A stretch of 64,000 nt of DNA from CAYXTW01 sp964452645. Its GTDB lineage: Bacteria; Zixibacteria; MSB-5A5; GN15; PGXB01. Each line of letters begins with the position of its first letter. Position 1 is the stretch's first letter. The notes beneath the pieces were generated by a model. It was not told the origin of the DNA. It did not search any database and saw nothing but the letters and a program-made list of their open reading frames with translations. Positions 42,139 through 51,119 of this stretch are shown here, in pieces. The stretch is from contig CAYVMO010000014.1 of the NCBI GenBank assembly GCA_964452645.1, positions 1 to 64,000 on the forward strand. Direction: 5' to 3'. Position numbers and translations under genes: made by a program.

Positions 42139-44670
42139 ATGCGTAAAGTATCCACCAAGTCAGAATTAATATTGTCAATTGCTGTTTGCCTTGTACTACT
42201 TTTTTTTAGTTCGGCTGAATCGGCGCATCCACCGATTACCTTGCTGGACAAAGACGGCGATGAAATCAATCCCGTTCTGGGAGAAAACGATAAACGACCT
42301 TTTTCCACGGTCCAAACCTGCGGTCTGTGCCACGATTATGATTTTATTACTTCCGGCTATCATTTTCAAATGGGCTGGGATGTTGTCAGTGATAGTTTCG
42401 GTATCGATCAGGGCAAACCATGGCAGATATCAAACGGAATGATGGGCAAATGGTGTCCGATGTATTATCGTCAGCTGCCGAAGAAAATCAATAATTCACC
42501 CGATGAGATTGATTTAACCATTTATGATTTCGTCGGTTTCTCGGCCGGTAACGGCTCGCCTTATCCATGCGGCGCCTGCCATCCTGGTGGCGGAGGATTG
42601 GAGCACGATCGAGACGGAAATCGCTATGATGAAATGATGACCGATGATCCGTCACTGGCGGAGACACTGGACGGTGATTATTATCAAAGCCGATGGAATA
42701 AAAGCGGTGTTGTCGAGGCGGATTGTTTTGTATGTCATCTGAAAGGGTATTCATTCGATGAAAGGGCCTATCAGCTGGAACACGGAAATTACCGATGGGC
42801 GGTCGTGGCCGGAACCGGATTTGGAATTGTCGAGGGCACCGTCGTTGATGATGAAATACCGCAAGTCACCTATAATCTCCGCTTTTTTAATGCCGATGGC
42901 ACGATTACTCTTGATGTTTCCTGGCCGCCTCCGGATGAAAATTGCGTTTTCTGCCATGGCCGAACCGATACTCGTAAAAGAGGCTTTACCTGGAATGATA
43001 TTCACAACCCCGATATTCACAATAATCAGGGAATTTCCTGTGCCGCCTGTCATCCGTCCGGATTAGATCATCAGTTCGCCAAAGGAAATTCCAGCGTCTC
43101 CCAGGTGGCTGACGAACTCGATGGAACCATAAGAACCTGCGAGGAGTGTCATATGGAGGGATATCTGGGCGCTACCATTCCGGACCATCGCAAAATCCGA
43201 CCCTCACACTTAGATCGAATTGCCTGCGAATCCTGTCATATACCATCACTTGGCCGGGCGGCCGCGCAGGGCTTTGAATCATCGACCGGTGAACTGCAAT
43301 TTTATATCAAACCGGATTCGGCCAAAAAATTCGGCGATCTGGGTGAATGGAAACCGAACTACGAACGGTGGGTCAATAAAAAAATATACCCCTTCAACAT
43401 TCTGGTATTAACCTGGTGGGCGAATCTCGGCGATGATGGAATCTTGTATCCCTTATTTTTGCGTGAACAGGCCGCGGCCTGGAAGCTGTACTCCGATAAA
43501 GTAACCGATGACAACAATGACGGTATTCCTGAAGTCAACCGCGCCGAAGAAATCATCGCCGGGATCATCGCGTTTGAAAAATCTTTGCAGGGGAATGCCC
43601 GATTTTCCAATATTCATCCGGTCTTGGTTAAAGGAAATAAAGCTTACCATTTGGATGAAAACCGAAATCTGGTCAATCTTGAATATGATTTTCCACCCTG
43701 TATAAAATATTCAATCAGTCACAATGTGGCCCCGGCCCGATTGGCGCTCGGTTATAACGGCTGTCAAGATTGTCATACGGCAAAGGCAAATTTTTTCGAA
43801 GGGGCCAGAATCGTAGATATGGCTGACGAATCGGGTCAACCGGTGACCGTAATGAACGGCCGACTCTTCGGATGTAATCCGATTACTTTCGCCATTAATT
43901 CATTTCACCAGCAGGTACTGAGCCCCATAGTCAGCCTGGGGATTATAATGGTAATATTTTTCATTACCCTGCATTATCACAGCTACGGACCGAAGCATAT
44001 TCGTTTTATTCCGAATTCAGGTGAAATCAAGCGCTTTTCATTTTTTGAGCGGGGTATCCATCTATTTCGCCTGATTGCCTTCATTATCCTGTCGGTGACA
44101 GGACTTATAATGGCATTTAATTTGGTACTCTGGCAACAATTGCTCTTTGCGTCTCCGCAGCAGATGCTGACGATCCATATCGTTTCCGGGTTTGTTTTTA
44201 TCTTAACTACGATTTTAGGCATAGTGATATGGTTCCGTGATGCCGTTTTTACCAGCTATGACAAGGAATGGGTACGAAAATTAGGTGGTTATTTGGGTTA
44301 TAAGGGTGATGTGGCCGCCGGGCGGTTTAATGCCGGGCAGAAAATGTTTTACTGGTTCACGTCTATTTTCGGAATCCTCATATCTATTACCGGATTGCTG
44401 CTGACATTCAGAGGATATTTACCCGTATCCGCGAAGTGCTTCCTCTCCACAATTCACAATCTCACCGCTTTCGTCATGATAGCAGGAGTTCTCGCTCACG
44501 CCTATCTTGGCACAATCGCCAATCCCGGAACATGGCGGGTACTGGTTGACGGCCATGTTACAAAAACATGGGCAAAACATCATCATCTGAATTGGTATCA
44601 ATCCCTGATCGAGAAGCAGGTTATTGACAAGGACACTGAGCAAAAAACTGATACACCGGAAAACGATTAA
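42139..44670 (+). CDS. Octaheme cytochrome c fused to formate-dehydrogenase-gamma-like cytochrome b
   Basis: An 843-residue protein with a signal peptide (residues 10-29, ending SAESA). The exported domain has eight CxxCH motifs: CGLCH, CGACH, CFVCH, CVFCH, CAACH, CEECH, CESCH and CQDCH. From about residue 590 a membrane domain with four or five helices follows (SLGIIMVIFFITLHYH; HLFRLIAFIILSVTGLIMAF; HIVSGFVFILTTILGIVIW; HNLTAFVMIAGVLAHAYLGT). Its histidines match the FdnI/FdoI-type cytochrome b. It therefore looks like a one-protein quinol:periplasmic multihaem wire. It stands alone on the plus strand. Partners or terminal acceptors are not in the window. Confidence 0.9.
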   Translation: MRKVSTKSELILSIAVCLVLLFFSSAESAHPPITLLDKDGDEINPVLGENDKRPFSTVQTCGLCHDYDFITSGYHFQMGWDVVSDSFGIDQGKPWQISNGMMGKWCPMYYRQLPKKINNSPDEIDLTIYDFVGFSAGNGSPYPCGACHPGGGGLEHDRDGNRYDEMMTDDPSLAETLDGDYYQSRWNKSGVVEADCFVCHLKGYSFDERAYQLEHGNYRWAVVAGTGFGIVEGTVVDDEIPQVTYNLRFFNADGTITLDVSWPPPDENCVFCHGRTDTRKRGFTWNDIHNPDIHNNQGISCAACHPSGLDHQFAKGNSSVSQVADELDGTIRTCEECHMEGYLGATIPDHRKIRPSHLDRIACESCHIPSLGRAAAQGFESSTGELQFYIKPDSAKKFGDLGEWKPNYERWVNKKIYPFNILVLTWWANLGDDGILYPLFLREQAAAWKLYSDKVTDDNNDGIPEVNRAEEIIAGIIAFEKSLQGNARFSNIHPVLVKGNKAYHLDENRNLVNLEYDFPPCIKYSISHNVAPARLALGYNGCQDCHTAKANFFEGARIVDMADESGQPVTVMNGRLFGCNPITFAINSFHQQVLSPIVSLGIIMVIFFITLHYHSYGPKHIRFIPNSGEIKRFSFFERGIHLFRLIAFIILSVTGLIMAFNLVLWQQLLFASPQQMLTIHIVSGFVFILTTILGIVIWFRDAVFTSYDKEWVRKLGGYLGYKGDVAAGRFNAGQKMFYWFTSIFGILISITGLLLTFRGYLPVSAKCFLSTIHNLTAFVMIAGVLAHAYLGTIANPGTWRVLVDGHVTKTWAKHHHLNWYQSLIEKQVIDKDTEQKTDTPEND

Positions 44671-44736
44671 AAATGATCTACGAAGGAGCCGGCCTTCCAA
44701 AATTAGGAGATTAGAGACCCTCGTGCAAAAGAGCAA

Positions 44737-47064
44737 TTATTCATTAAAACACGACGGTCGCGGTCCGCTTATATATAGAAATTTAATCAATCGGACAACA
44801 TCGAAGATATTAATCACGTCCGAGCAATCGGTGTCACCGACATCGGCGACCGGTATCGGCTGCGGTCCGTCATTATAAAGCGTATTTATCAGATAAATGA
44901 TATCCATGACGTCTTTGTTGCCGGTATCGTTGACATCACCAAGGCTGACATCGAATACAGGCTGCAATGCATCTACCCGACCGTAACCGTATTCTGTCGA
45001 CGGCGGTATAAAACTTCCCCAATTCAGGTTGTTGTCAGCCGTCTGTTTCATCAGCGATTCAACCTCAAACGGCGTCAATTCATTATCCTGAGACATAATT
45101 AAGGCGCAGACGGCCGAAGCAAAGGGCGCGGAAAAAGAAGTTCCGCTCCACCATCCCCATTCAAAGTTGCCGGCCAATGAACTATATACATTTACGCCTG
45201 GCGCGCAGACATCAAGATGATCACCGTAATTGGAAAAATCGGCCCTGTACTCCATCGTATCGAGAGCCGATACCGCTATAACGCCGGGGTATGCCGCCGG
45301 ATACGACGGGATATTGGTCCCGGCATTACCGACCGCCGCCACCAGGCAAATGCCGGACTGAACCGCTTCATTAACCGCTTCCTGAATAACCGGATTGGAA
45401 GAGTACGCTCCAAAGCTCATGTTTATCACATCAGCCGATTGATTGATAGCGTATTTGATGGCATTAGCCAGCATAAAGCTGTTGCTGAATCCCGATGTAT
45501 CAAAGGCACGTATCGGCAGAATCGTACAATCCGGCGCGATTCGTCTGATAATCCCGCACACGAAAGTCCCATGACTCGATAAAGAACCCGGCTCTTCGGA
45601 CGGGTCATTATCATTATCGACGAAATCGTATCCCATGGCCGAAATTGAATTGACCAGCAGCGGATGATCCAGCGCGATGCCGTTGTCAATAACAGCCACG
45701 ACCGTATTTTCACCGTTGGAATACAGGTTGGCCGAATCACTCTGGACGCTGTTATACTCGGAACTGCTGAAATAGCTGGCCGGTGACGAGCCCCAGATAA
45801 GCTGCGGCTGGGCGTCATCGGGAAAATCCTGACTGACATGAAATGCTTCCGGCATACCGATGGCATAATTGGGCTGGACAAATATTACACCCGGCTGATT
45901 CTCAATCGCAACCGTTATATTTTCTATCATATATGAGGGAGCGAAGGAAACCAGATACAAATTATCGACTATAATTGAATCGAGCGGAAAACCCTGGTAC
46001 TGATATAAAATCGGTTCAATCGAAAAGCCTTCCTCCATTTTTATTATAGCCTCGAAATTGTAATAATAATCGGTACGAAGCTGAATATTGTTAGTATATA
46101 CGCAACCGGAAACACCGGTGCATCCGAAATCGCATCCCCATTCGACGACACCGGAAACACAAACCGAATCGCCGACAGTAAATTCACCGGTATAATCGAG
46201 GGCAAGATAAAGCGTGTCGTTGAAAGGCGCGAAAACAAGACAATCGACTCCTTGCACGATAACACCACATTCTTCGTACGGCCAGTCACCTTCGTCCTCC
46301 CAGGCATAAATGGTATTACCGATAATACATCCGTCCGATCCGACACAAGCGGTATCGCATTCGTAAACAAGTGTCCCTGAGATACAAACCGTGTCGTTTT
46401 CTGTGAATGTCCCGTAATTTTCGAGATAATAGTATGTCGTCGGTAAATCCAACGGCATAAATAAAAGGCAGCCTAAATCAAAAACCAGTATCCCGCACCC
46501 GCTGTACGGATAATTGGACGGCGACCACGCTTCAATGGTGTTACCTAAAAGCCGCGCGTTTGCTTCCGGGCAATCCGGCGGAGTTGTGGACATCAGCACG
46601 CCGCTTACGCAGACGGTATCGCCGGGAATAAAAGGTCCGTAATAATCCAGATAGATATATAAAGTACTGTCGTAAATCGGCCCGGAAATAGGAGTAAAGA
46701 TAATGCAATCGGCTCCCTGCAATAAAATCCCGCAGGCTTCATAAAAAGTTGTATCGGGAGGCGCCTGGGGAAATATCGAATCAACCGCCACACACCCGAT
46801 AACCGAGGCGCATGATGTATCGCAATAAACATCATGATAACCGTAAATACACGCCCACTCCCCGGAATTTATACCATCAATGGAATCGAGGAGATAATAA
46901 GTGTTATGCAACCCATCGATGTCAAAGACATAACAGCCGCTGTCGCCCGAAATAACCCCGCATCCATAAAACGGATCGTATTGAGCATGGCCCGAAAGCG
47001 CGGTAAATATCAACATCGAAATTGTTATCAGTAAGAGTCTTCTTGTAAATTTATGGTTGTGCAT
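44737..47064 (-). CDS. Exported subtilisin-like protease with four Cys-rich repeats and dockerin-like tail
   Basis: A 775-residue exported S8 protease. The start is ATG 47064 behind AGGAGAGG, 13 bp after the CHAT gene. Signal peptide residues 1-28; residues 29-332 are four copies of a cysteine-rich repeat shared with the protein at 52730. An I9-like propeptide follows (about 333-402). The catalytic domain has Asp460 (VAVIDNG), His498 (SSHGTFV), Asn580 (VGNAG) and Ser643 (SGTSFSAP), all intact. Residues 707-775 are a dockerin-like tail (GDVNDTGNKDVMDIIYLINT; VINIFDVVRLIKFLY). As the last gene of the sigma-regulator-CHAT operon it is the likely exported effector, or an envelope arm of the same proteolytic response. 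Confidence 0.92.
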   Translation of the reverse strand: MHNHKFTRRLLLITISMLIFTALSGHAQYDPFYGCGVISGDSGCYVFDIDGLHNTYYLLDSIDGINSGEWACIYGYHDVYCDTSCASVIGCVAVDSIFPQAPPDTTFYEACGILLQGADCIIFTPISGPIYDSTLYIYLDYYGPFIPGDTVCVSGVLMSTTPPDCPEANARLLGNTIEAWSPSNYPYSGCGILVFDLGCLLFMPLDLPTTYYYLENYGTFTENDTVCISGTLVYECDTACVGSDGCIIGNTIYAWEDEGDWPYEECGVIVQGVDCLVFAPFNDTLYLALDYTGEFTVGDSVCVSGVVEWGCDFGCTGVSGCVYTNNIQLRTDYYYNFEAIIKMEEGFSIEPILYQYQGFPLDSIIVDNLYLVSFAPSYMIENITVAIENQPGVIFVQPNYAIGMPEAFHVSQDFPDDAQPQLIWGSSPASYFSSSEYNSVQSDSANLYSNGENTVVAVIDNGIALDHPLLVNSISAMGYDFVDNDNDPSEEPGSLSSHGTFVCGIIRRIAPDCTILPIRAFDTSGFSNSFMLANAIKYAINQSADVINMSFGAYSSNPVIQEAVNEAVQSGICLVAAVGNAGTNIPSYPAAYPGVIAVSALDTMEYRADFSNYGDHLDVCAPGVNVYSSLAGNFEWGWWSGTSFSAPFASAVCALIMSQDNELTPFEVESLMKQTADNNLNWGSFIPPSTEYGYGRVDALQPVFDVSLGDVNDTGNKDVMDIIYLINTLYNDGPQPIPVADVGDTDCSDVINIFDVVRLIKFLYISGPRPSCFNE
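46069..46980 (-). repeat. Four-copy cysteine-rich protein repeat in the subtilisin
   Basis: Four units of 71-78 residues with the pattern C-G-[IV]-[LI]-x5-6-C-[LI]-x-F-x-P ... YG-x-F-x3-D-[TS]-V-x-[VI]-SG-x-[LV] ... C-x3-C-x4-GC-[IV]-x3-N-x-I. Copies diverge strongly at DNA level, so this is an old protein repeat, not a recent DNA duplication. The GD-T-V-x-V-x-G strand resembles an OB-fold core (inference). Confidence 0.85.
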
Positions 47065-47077
47065 AATTCCTCTCCTT

Positions 47078-49840
47078 TCAGATACCCAGCAGAATAAATG
47101 AACCCCATAAAGCCGGGTTGGCAATCGTTGAGGAAATAATATCCACCGCTATTTTATACGCCAACGGGATATTATTTGTTTTCGATAGCTGTTTATAAAA
47201 ATTTATCATAAAATAGGTGGCGATTTTGTCCGAAATCGGCCACAAAGAGCCAAGAACAAATCGGCTTCCGGCTTGATAATAAGCCTTGGCCATACTGAAA
47301 GAATTACCATAGTACAATCCAGGCGCCGCCGTATGACAGCCCGACAAAGTTATTAAGGTCGGTTTAAGATTCATTCCATAAATATCGAACGGATAAAGCG
47401 GGCCGTCGTCCAAAATTATTTTAGAAAACAGCGGATTTTCGGTAGAATGGGACGCATGTGCCGCAATGTGCAAAAAACCATCCGATCTTTTCAACTCCGC
47501 CAGAAAATTCTCCCGGCAGGCCTTATTGTTCATATATGATTTTGTTCTTTCAAACATCCGGGCTATTTTTTTCGCCTCGATTCCCGCCGCGGGCAAATTA
47601 TCGATACCGGCCGCGAATATAGCATTATTCCTGTCGGAATATTTCAAGTCACTTTTCGGTCGTTCGGCCAGAACCGACGGATTGCAGATTAAATACAGAC
47701 GGTGACTATCCTTCAGATAATTCCCGGAATCGTCTCTCAAAGCCGCAAACGGAACCTGGAAAAAATCCCCGTTAGCCAGCAATATCAAATCCTTACCGGA
47801 AATTTCATCGGCCATCGGTTTGATCAGGTAACCGTAAATGCGGCTTAAAATGTGATTGGTATCGGACGAAGTCCGGCCGTCACCGTTAAAACCGAAAACC
47901 GCCTTTTCGCAGACAAAAGATAACTTATGCAGGTCGCTCCGGAAAGATTCAGATGTCACGGGAAGACGTCGGTATTTTTGGTCTCGTGCCGAGGCAATAT
48001 AAACGCCGATCTCATTCCCGAGCGTGACATAATTAAGCAGACGTTCATTCTTTCCAATCTGATTTTCGGTGGGCATCGACGATCGGGATTTATCTGACAC
48101 ATTTACCGTGGAAGAACTCCGTGCCTTTCGGATTTTTCTTTCCACCGACCATAATTTTTGCTCGATATTAAAAACCTCGGCCTCGGCCAGAGCAACTCGC
48201 TGTCCGGCTTGTGGTGTGCGGTGGATTTTCTTAAGGGCCGCCCTCAATCCGTTTCGCTGTTCAAGCAGCTCTTTCGGTACCTTTTTATTCCGGCGATCTC
48301 CACCGGCCGAGCGTGTATTGATCATTTTCAGTGCCCGAAGGCTATTTAGATAGGAATCTTTCGTTTTGCCCAGCTTTAAAAGACAAAATATCATTTTTTT
48401 ATAGATATAGTATTTATCGGCGGCATAGAAATATCTGGTTTCATCGGACGACATAATCTCCAGCGTCTGCTCGATTATTCTTATTGATTTTTTGAACCAT
48501 TTTAACGCGTCCGCATAATTCTTCCGTTCGAAGTAAGAAAGCCCTACTAGAAAATAAAGTCTCTGTTTCAGGCTATTCGGTAAATTCATTCGCATCAAAT
48601 TTTTTGCACTTTGAAGAGCGGCACTTGGTCCGGTTGATTTTAATTTTATTTCGATTAATTGAATTTTCGCGGATAGCGATCGATACCTGTCACCGCTGCG
48701 ACTGAACTGTCTGACTGCTCCCAACGCTGATTCCCGGGCGCGGCTATACCGGCCGCAACCCAGCCTAACAAGACTTTTTTCCAGATTGACCAGCCCCAGC
48801 CACAGGACATTGTTTTCCGATTTAAAATATTTTTCAGCCAGTTTCAGTGAAGCGGTCGCCTTTTCAAAATCCTTAAAATAATTTGACGCATGCGCAATGA
48901 TATAATGAGCCTTGGCACGCTCATAATTCATCTTCATCTCACCGGCGCGTTCGATAATTTCTTCGGCAATATAAACGGCACTTGAGTACATATTCAGCTC
49001 AACATACAATTCTGCCAGATCCAGCATGGCGATTAAAGCCGTGCGCGGATCTCCCAGCTTTTGCAGCCGATCAACTACGTTCTCAAAGCTCGATAGCGCT
49101 TCGGGATACCTGTTTTGCCAGTAATCGATAATTGCCAGCGAATAATCGACCTGACAGGCAGCGATATAATTTCCCGTATCTCTATAAAGCTTTCCCGCCT
49201 TATGGTACAATCCGGACGCCTTGCTTAACTCATTTTTAACCGAGTAAATGTTGGCGCGATTGAAATCTATAATGGCCAGGGGAACGCCACCGGTTTTTTT
49301 ATAGATTTCACGGGCCTGTTCATAATATTTGAGGGCCTTATCGACCTTGTCCATCCGATGATAAATATTGCCGATATTATTCAAAATCTGCCCGCAATCG
49401 TTGATCATATTATTTTTGCGGAAGTACGTCAGGGCCAGACGACCTGTTTTAATCGCTTTCGAATATTTCCCCAGATACATATAAACGCTCATCAAGCCCT
49501 TTCGCAATCGGGCATTAGCCTCATAATCGCGGCACCTATTATTTTGTATCAGTGCTTTTTCGTATTTCCCGGCGGCTGTTTTATTATCGCCGGTGAACCG
49601 GGCGTAGCGCGCCTCCATAACCATCAGACGTGACTGCAACTCAGGCGCGAGGAATCGAAAAAGAGATTTTATCAGTTTGAGAAATTTCCCCGCCCTTTTT
49701 ATATCGGTTCGCAAAAGATTATTAAAGCTTTCATTAAGTTCTGCAAGAAACAGCTGCATTTTACCCTTGAAATGCTTCTCCAAAAGGCGATCCATAGCCT
49801 TTTTTGACCCGATATTTTTTAAGTTCTCCAAGCTTATCAT
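47078..49840 (-). CDS. TPR-CHAT caspase-like protease
   Basis: A 920-residue cytoplasmic protein. Residues about 70-480 are tetratricopeptide repeats (for example ILNNIGNIYHRMDKVDKALK; AIIDYWQNRYPEALSSFENV). A coiled linker runs about 490-600. The CHAT domain follows with the catalytic dyad intact: His795 in LHIAAHASHS and Cys835 in TLSGCHTA. CHAT proteases are clan CD relatives of caspases, activated through their TPR or partner domains. The start overlaps the small regulator gene by ATGA, and an ECF-like sigma gene is upstream. This recalls Craspase, where a TPR-CHAT protease cleaves Csx30 to free a sigma factor. Here no CRISPR gene is present, so the activator and substrate must differ. 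Confidence 0.93.
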   Translation of the reverse strand: MISLENLKNIGSKKAMDRLLEKHFKGKMQLFLAELNESFNNLLRTDIKRAGKFLKLIKSLFRFLAPELQSRLMVMEARYARFTGDNKTAAGKYEKALIQNNRCRDYEANARLRKGLMSVYMYLGKYSKAIKTGRLALTYFRKNNMINDCGQILNNIGNIYHRMDKVDKALKYYEQAREIYKKTGGVPLAIIDFNRANIYSVKNELSKASGLYHKAGKLYRDTGNYIAACQVDYSLAIIDYWQNRYPEALSSFENVVDRLQKLGDPRTALIAMLDLAELYVELNMYSSAVYIAEEIIERAGEMKMNYERAKAHYIIAHASNYFKDFEKATASLKLAEKYFKSENNVLWLGLVNLEKSLVRLGCGRYSRARESALGAVRQFSRSGDRYRSLSAKIQLIEIKLKSTGPSAALQSAKNLMRMNLPNSLKQRLYFLVGLSYFERKNYADALKWFKKSIRIIEQTLEIMSSDETRYFYAADKYYIYKKMIFCLLKLGKTKDSYLNSLRALKMINTRSAGGDRRNKKVPKELLEQRNGLRAALKKIHRTPQAGQRVALAEAEVFNIEQKLWSVERKIRKARSSSTVNVSDKSRSSMPTENQIGKNERLLNYVTLGNEIGVYIASARDQKYRRLPVTSESFRSDLHKLSFVCEKAVFGFNGDGRTSSDTNHILSRIYGYLIKPMADEISGKDLILLANGDFFQVPFAALRDDSGNYLKDSHRLYLICNPSVLAERPKSDLKYSDRNNAIFAAGIDNLPAAGIEAKKIARMFERTKSYMNNKACRENFLAELKRSDGFLHIAAHASHSTENPLFSKIILDDGPLYPFDIYGMNLKPTLITLSGCHTAAPGLYYGNSFSMAKAYYQAGSRFVLGSLWPISDKIATYFMINFYKQLSKTNNIPLAYKIAVDIISSTIANPALWGSFILLGI

Positions 49841-50424
49841 ACTTCTAAATCAACGACCGCCAGAATTTTCTTATTTTCGATGATATTAATTTGATATACA
49901 TCTGACGGTATTCGCGCAAAAGTGAACATGTGCAACTCATCGGTTTCAGTCGTCTGCCTGAACTTTTTCCCGGTCAGCTCGATCTGATAAGTTTTTCCCT
50001 CTACGCCACTGAATTGACCGATCATTTCATACGAATATAAAGAAATGGGGTATAGCGACATCTCCAGATCCATTCCTTTGAATTTGTACTTGAGGCGTCG
50101 TGAATTGGTTACCGACGGCCGCACGCCTTCGGGCATCGGCATAACGTCGGAATCGAAAATCGGCAATCCGCGCTCAACAGCACGATCCCGCTCCGATTTA
50201 TGATATTCCCGGAACATATTGATTGAAATTTGTTTAAGCGACGGCATTAACTCCGCAAGATGACCCTTCAACCGGTCAGCACCGTAATTTTTTAATACAT
50301 CGTACATGTTTCGGAACTCCCTGTCAGAGTTCAGCATTTTTTTTATTTTATTGCTCTCTTTATCGTCCAGTTCGGACCTTAGAAATTTCAGCAATAATTC
50401 GTATTTTTGTTCACTATTCTTCAT
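49837..50424 (-). CDS. Small regulator between sigma factor and CHAT protease (anti-sigma-like?)
   Basis: A 195-residue soluble protein. ATG 50424 lies 8 nt after AAGGGG; a GTG two codons earlier is too close to it. The N-terminal ~60 residues are helical (YELLLKFLRSELDDKESNKI...DREFRNMYDVL) and resemble the cytoplasmic helical segment of anti-sigma factors, but no zinc-binding HxxxCxxC motif and no transmembrane helix are present. The C-terminal ~90 residues are beta-rich (YKFKGMDLEMSLYPISLYSY; MFTFARIPSDVYQINIIENK). Its position, coupled to the CHAT gene by ATGA, makes it the first candidate substrate or sensor of the protease. No family recognised. Confidence 0.75.
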   Translation of the reverse strand: MKNSEQKYELLLKFLRSELDDKESNKIKKMLNSDREFRNMYDVLKNYGADRLKGHLAELMPSLKQISINMFREYHKSERDRAVERGLPIFDSDVMPMPEGVRPSVTNSRRLKYKFKGMDLEMSLYPISLYSYEMIGQFSGVEGKTYQIELTGKKFRQTTETDELHMFTFARIPSDVYQINIIENKKILAVVDLEV

Positions 50425-50463
50425 GGGCACATCCCCTTATTTGGCGGTATCTTTTGCATACGC

Positions 50464-51012
50464 TCAAATATTTTTTCCTTTTAAAATGTTATATAATTTT
50501 GCCAGCCCGCGCGCGCGAGTCGGGCCGATTGACGAAACCGGCATATCGAGGCGCTCGGCAATCTCTTTGTAAGATAGATCCCGCGGTTCCAGAAAAAGCG
50601 CGCGCAGCAGGCGATATTCCCGTTCGGGCAAACGCGCCAAGGCATCAAGCAGAACTTCCACCCTCCGGGAATATTCATATATCTCCTCGGGCGTCATCGG
50701 CTTGAGATTATAAAGCGTTTCATAAACATGGGTCGTTGCCTTGACATCACGCTTCGATTTTCGATAAATATTTATTACTTCATTGATCGTCATAGTACGA
50801 ACATATTGCAGCAATTTACCGCCGGATTTAATTTTGTTCAGATTTTCCAGAAGCTTATAAGAAACCTGGCCGAAAACGTCGCAGCTTTCTTCCCGGGACA
50901 GTCTGTTTTTCTGACATATCGATAGGACCAGCGGGGTGATATAATCAATCAACTCGCCCCAAGCATTCTCGTTCCCTTCAAGACACCTTTTCAGCAGACT
51001 GCTATACGACAA
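50464..51012 (-). CDS. ECF-like sigma-70 family sigma factor
   Basis: A 182-residue sigma factor that starts at TTG 51012. Region 2 is at about residues 8-90 (AWGELIDYITPLVLSICQK...CDVFGQVSYKLLENL...LLQYVRTMTINEVINIYRKS). Region 4 is about 115-180 (ALARLPEREYRLLRALFLEP, SYKEIAERLDMPVSSIGPTR), a typical sigma-4 helix-turn-helix. It is the first gene of the operon, 39 bp ahead of the small regulator. Autoregulation from the 107-bp gap 51013-51119 is likely but the promoter is not recognised. Expected role: transcribe a regulon, perhaps including the repeat protein at 52730, when the CHAT protease is active. Confidence 0.88.
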   Translation of the reverse strand: MSYSSLLKRCLEGNENAWGELIDYITPLVLSICQKNRLSREESCDVFGQVSYKLLENLNKIKSGGKLLQYVRTMTINEVINIYRKSKRDVKATTHVYETLYNLKPMTPEEIYEYSRRVEVLLDALARLPEREYRLLRALFLEPRDLSYKEIAERLDMPVSSIGPTRARGLAKLYNILKGKNI

Positions 51013-51119
51013 AACCGGCTCTAATAATTAATAAGCGTCGTCAATAAATTTCCGCTCGGCTTTTCCTCTCCTTCCGCAAATATAAATATTCCGTCGGCCT
51101 CCCGCAGGCACATATTAGC

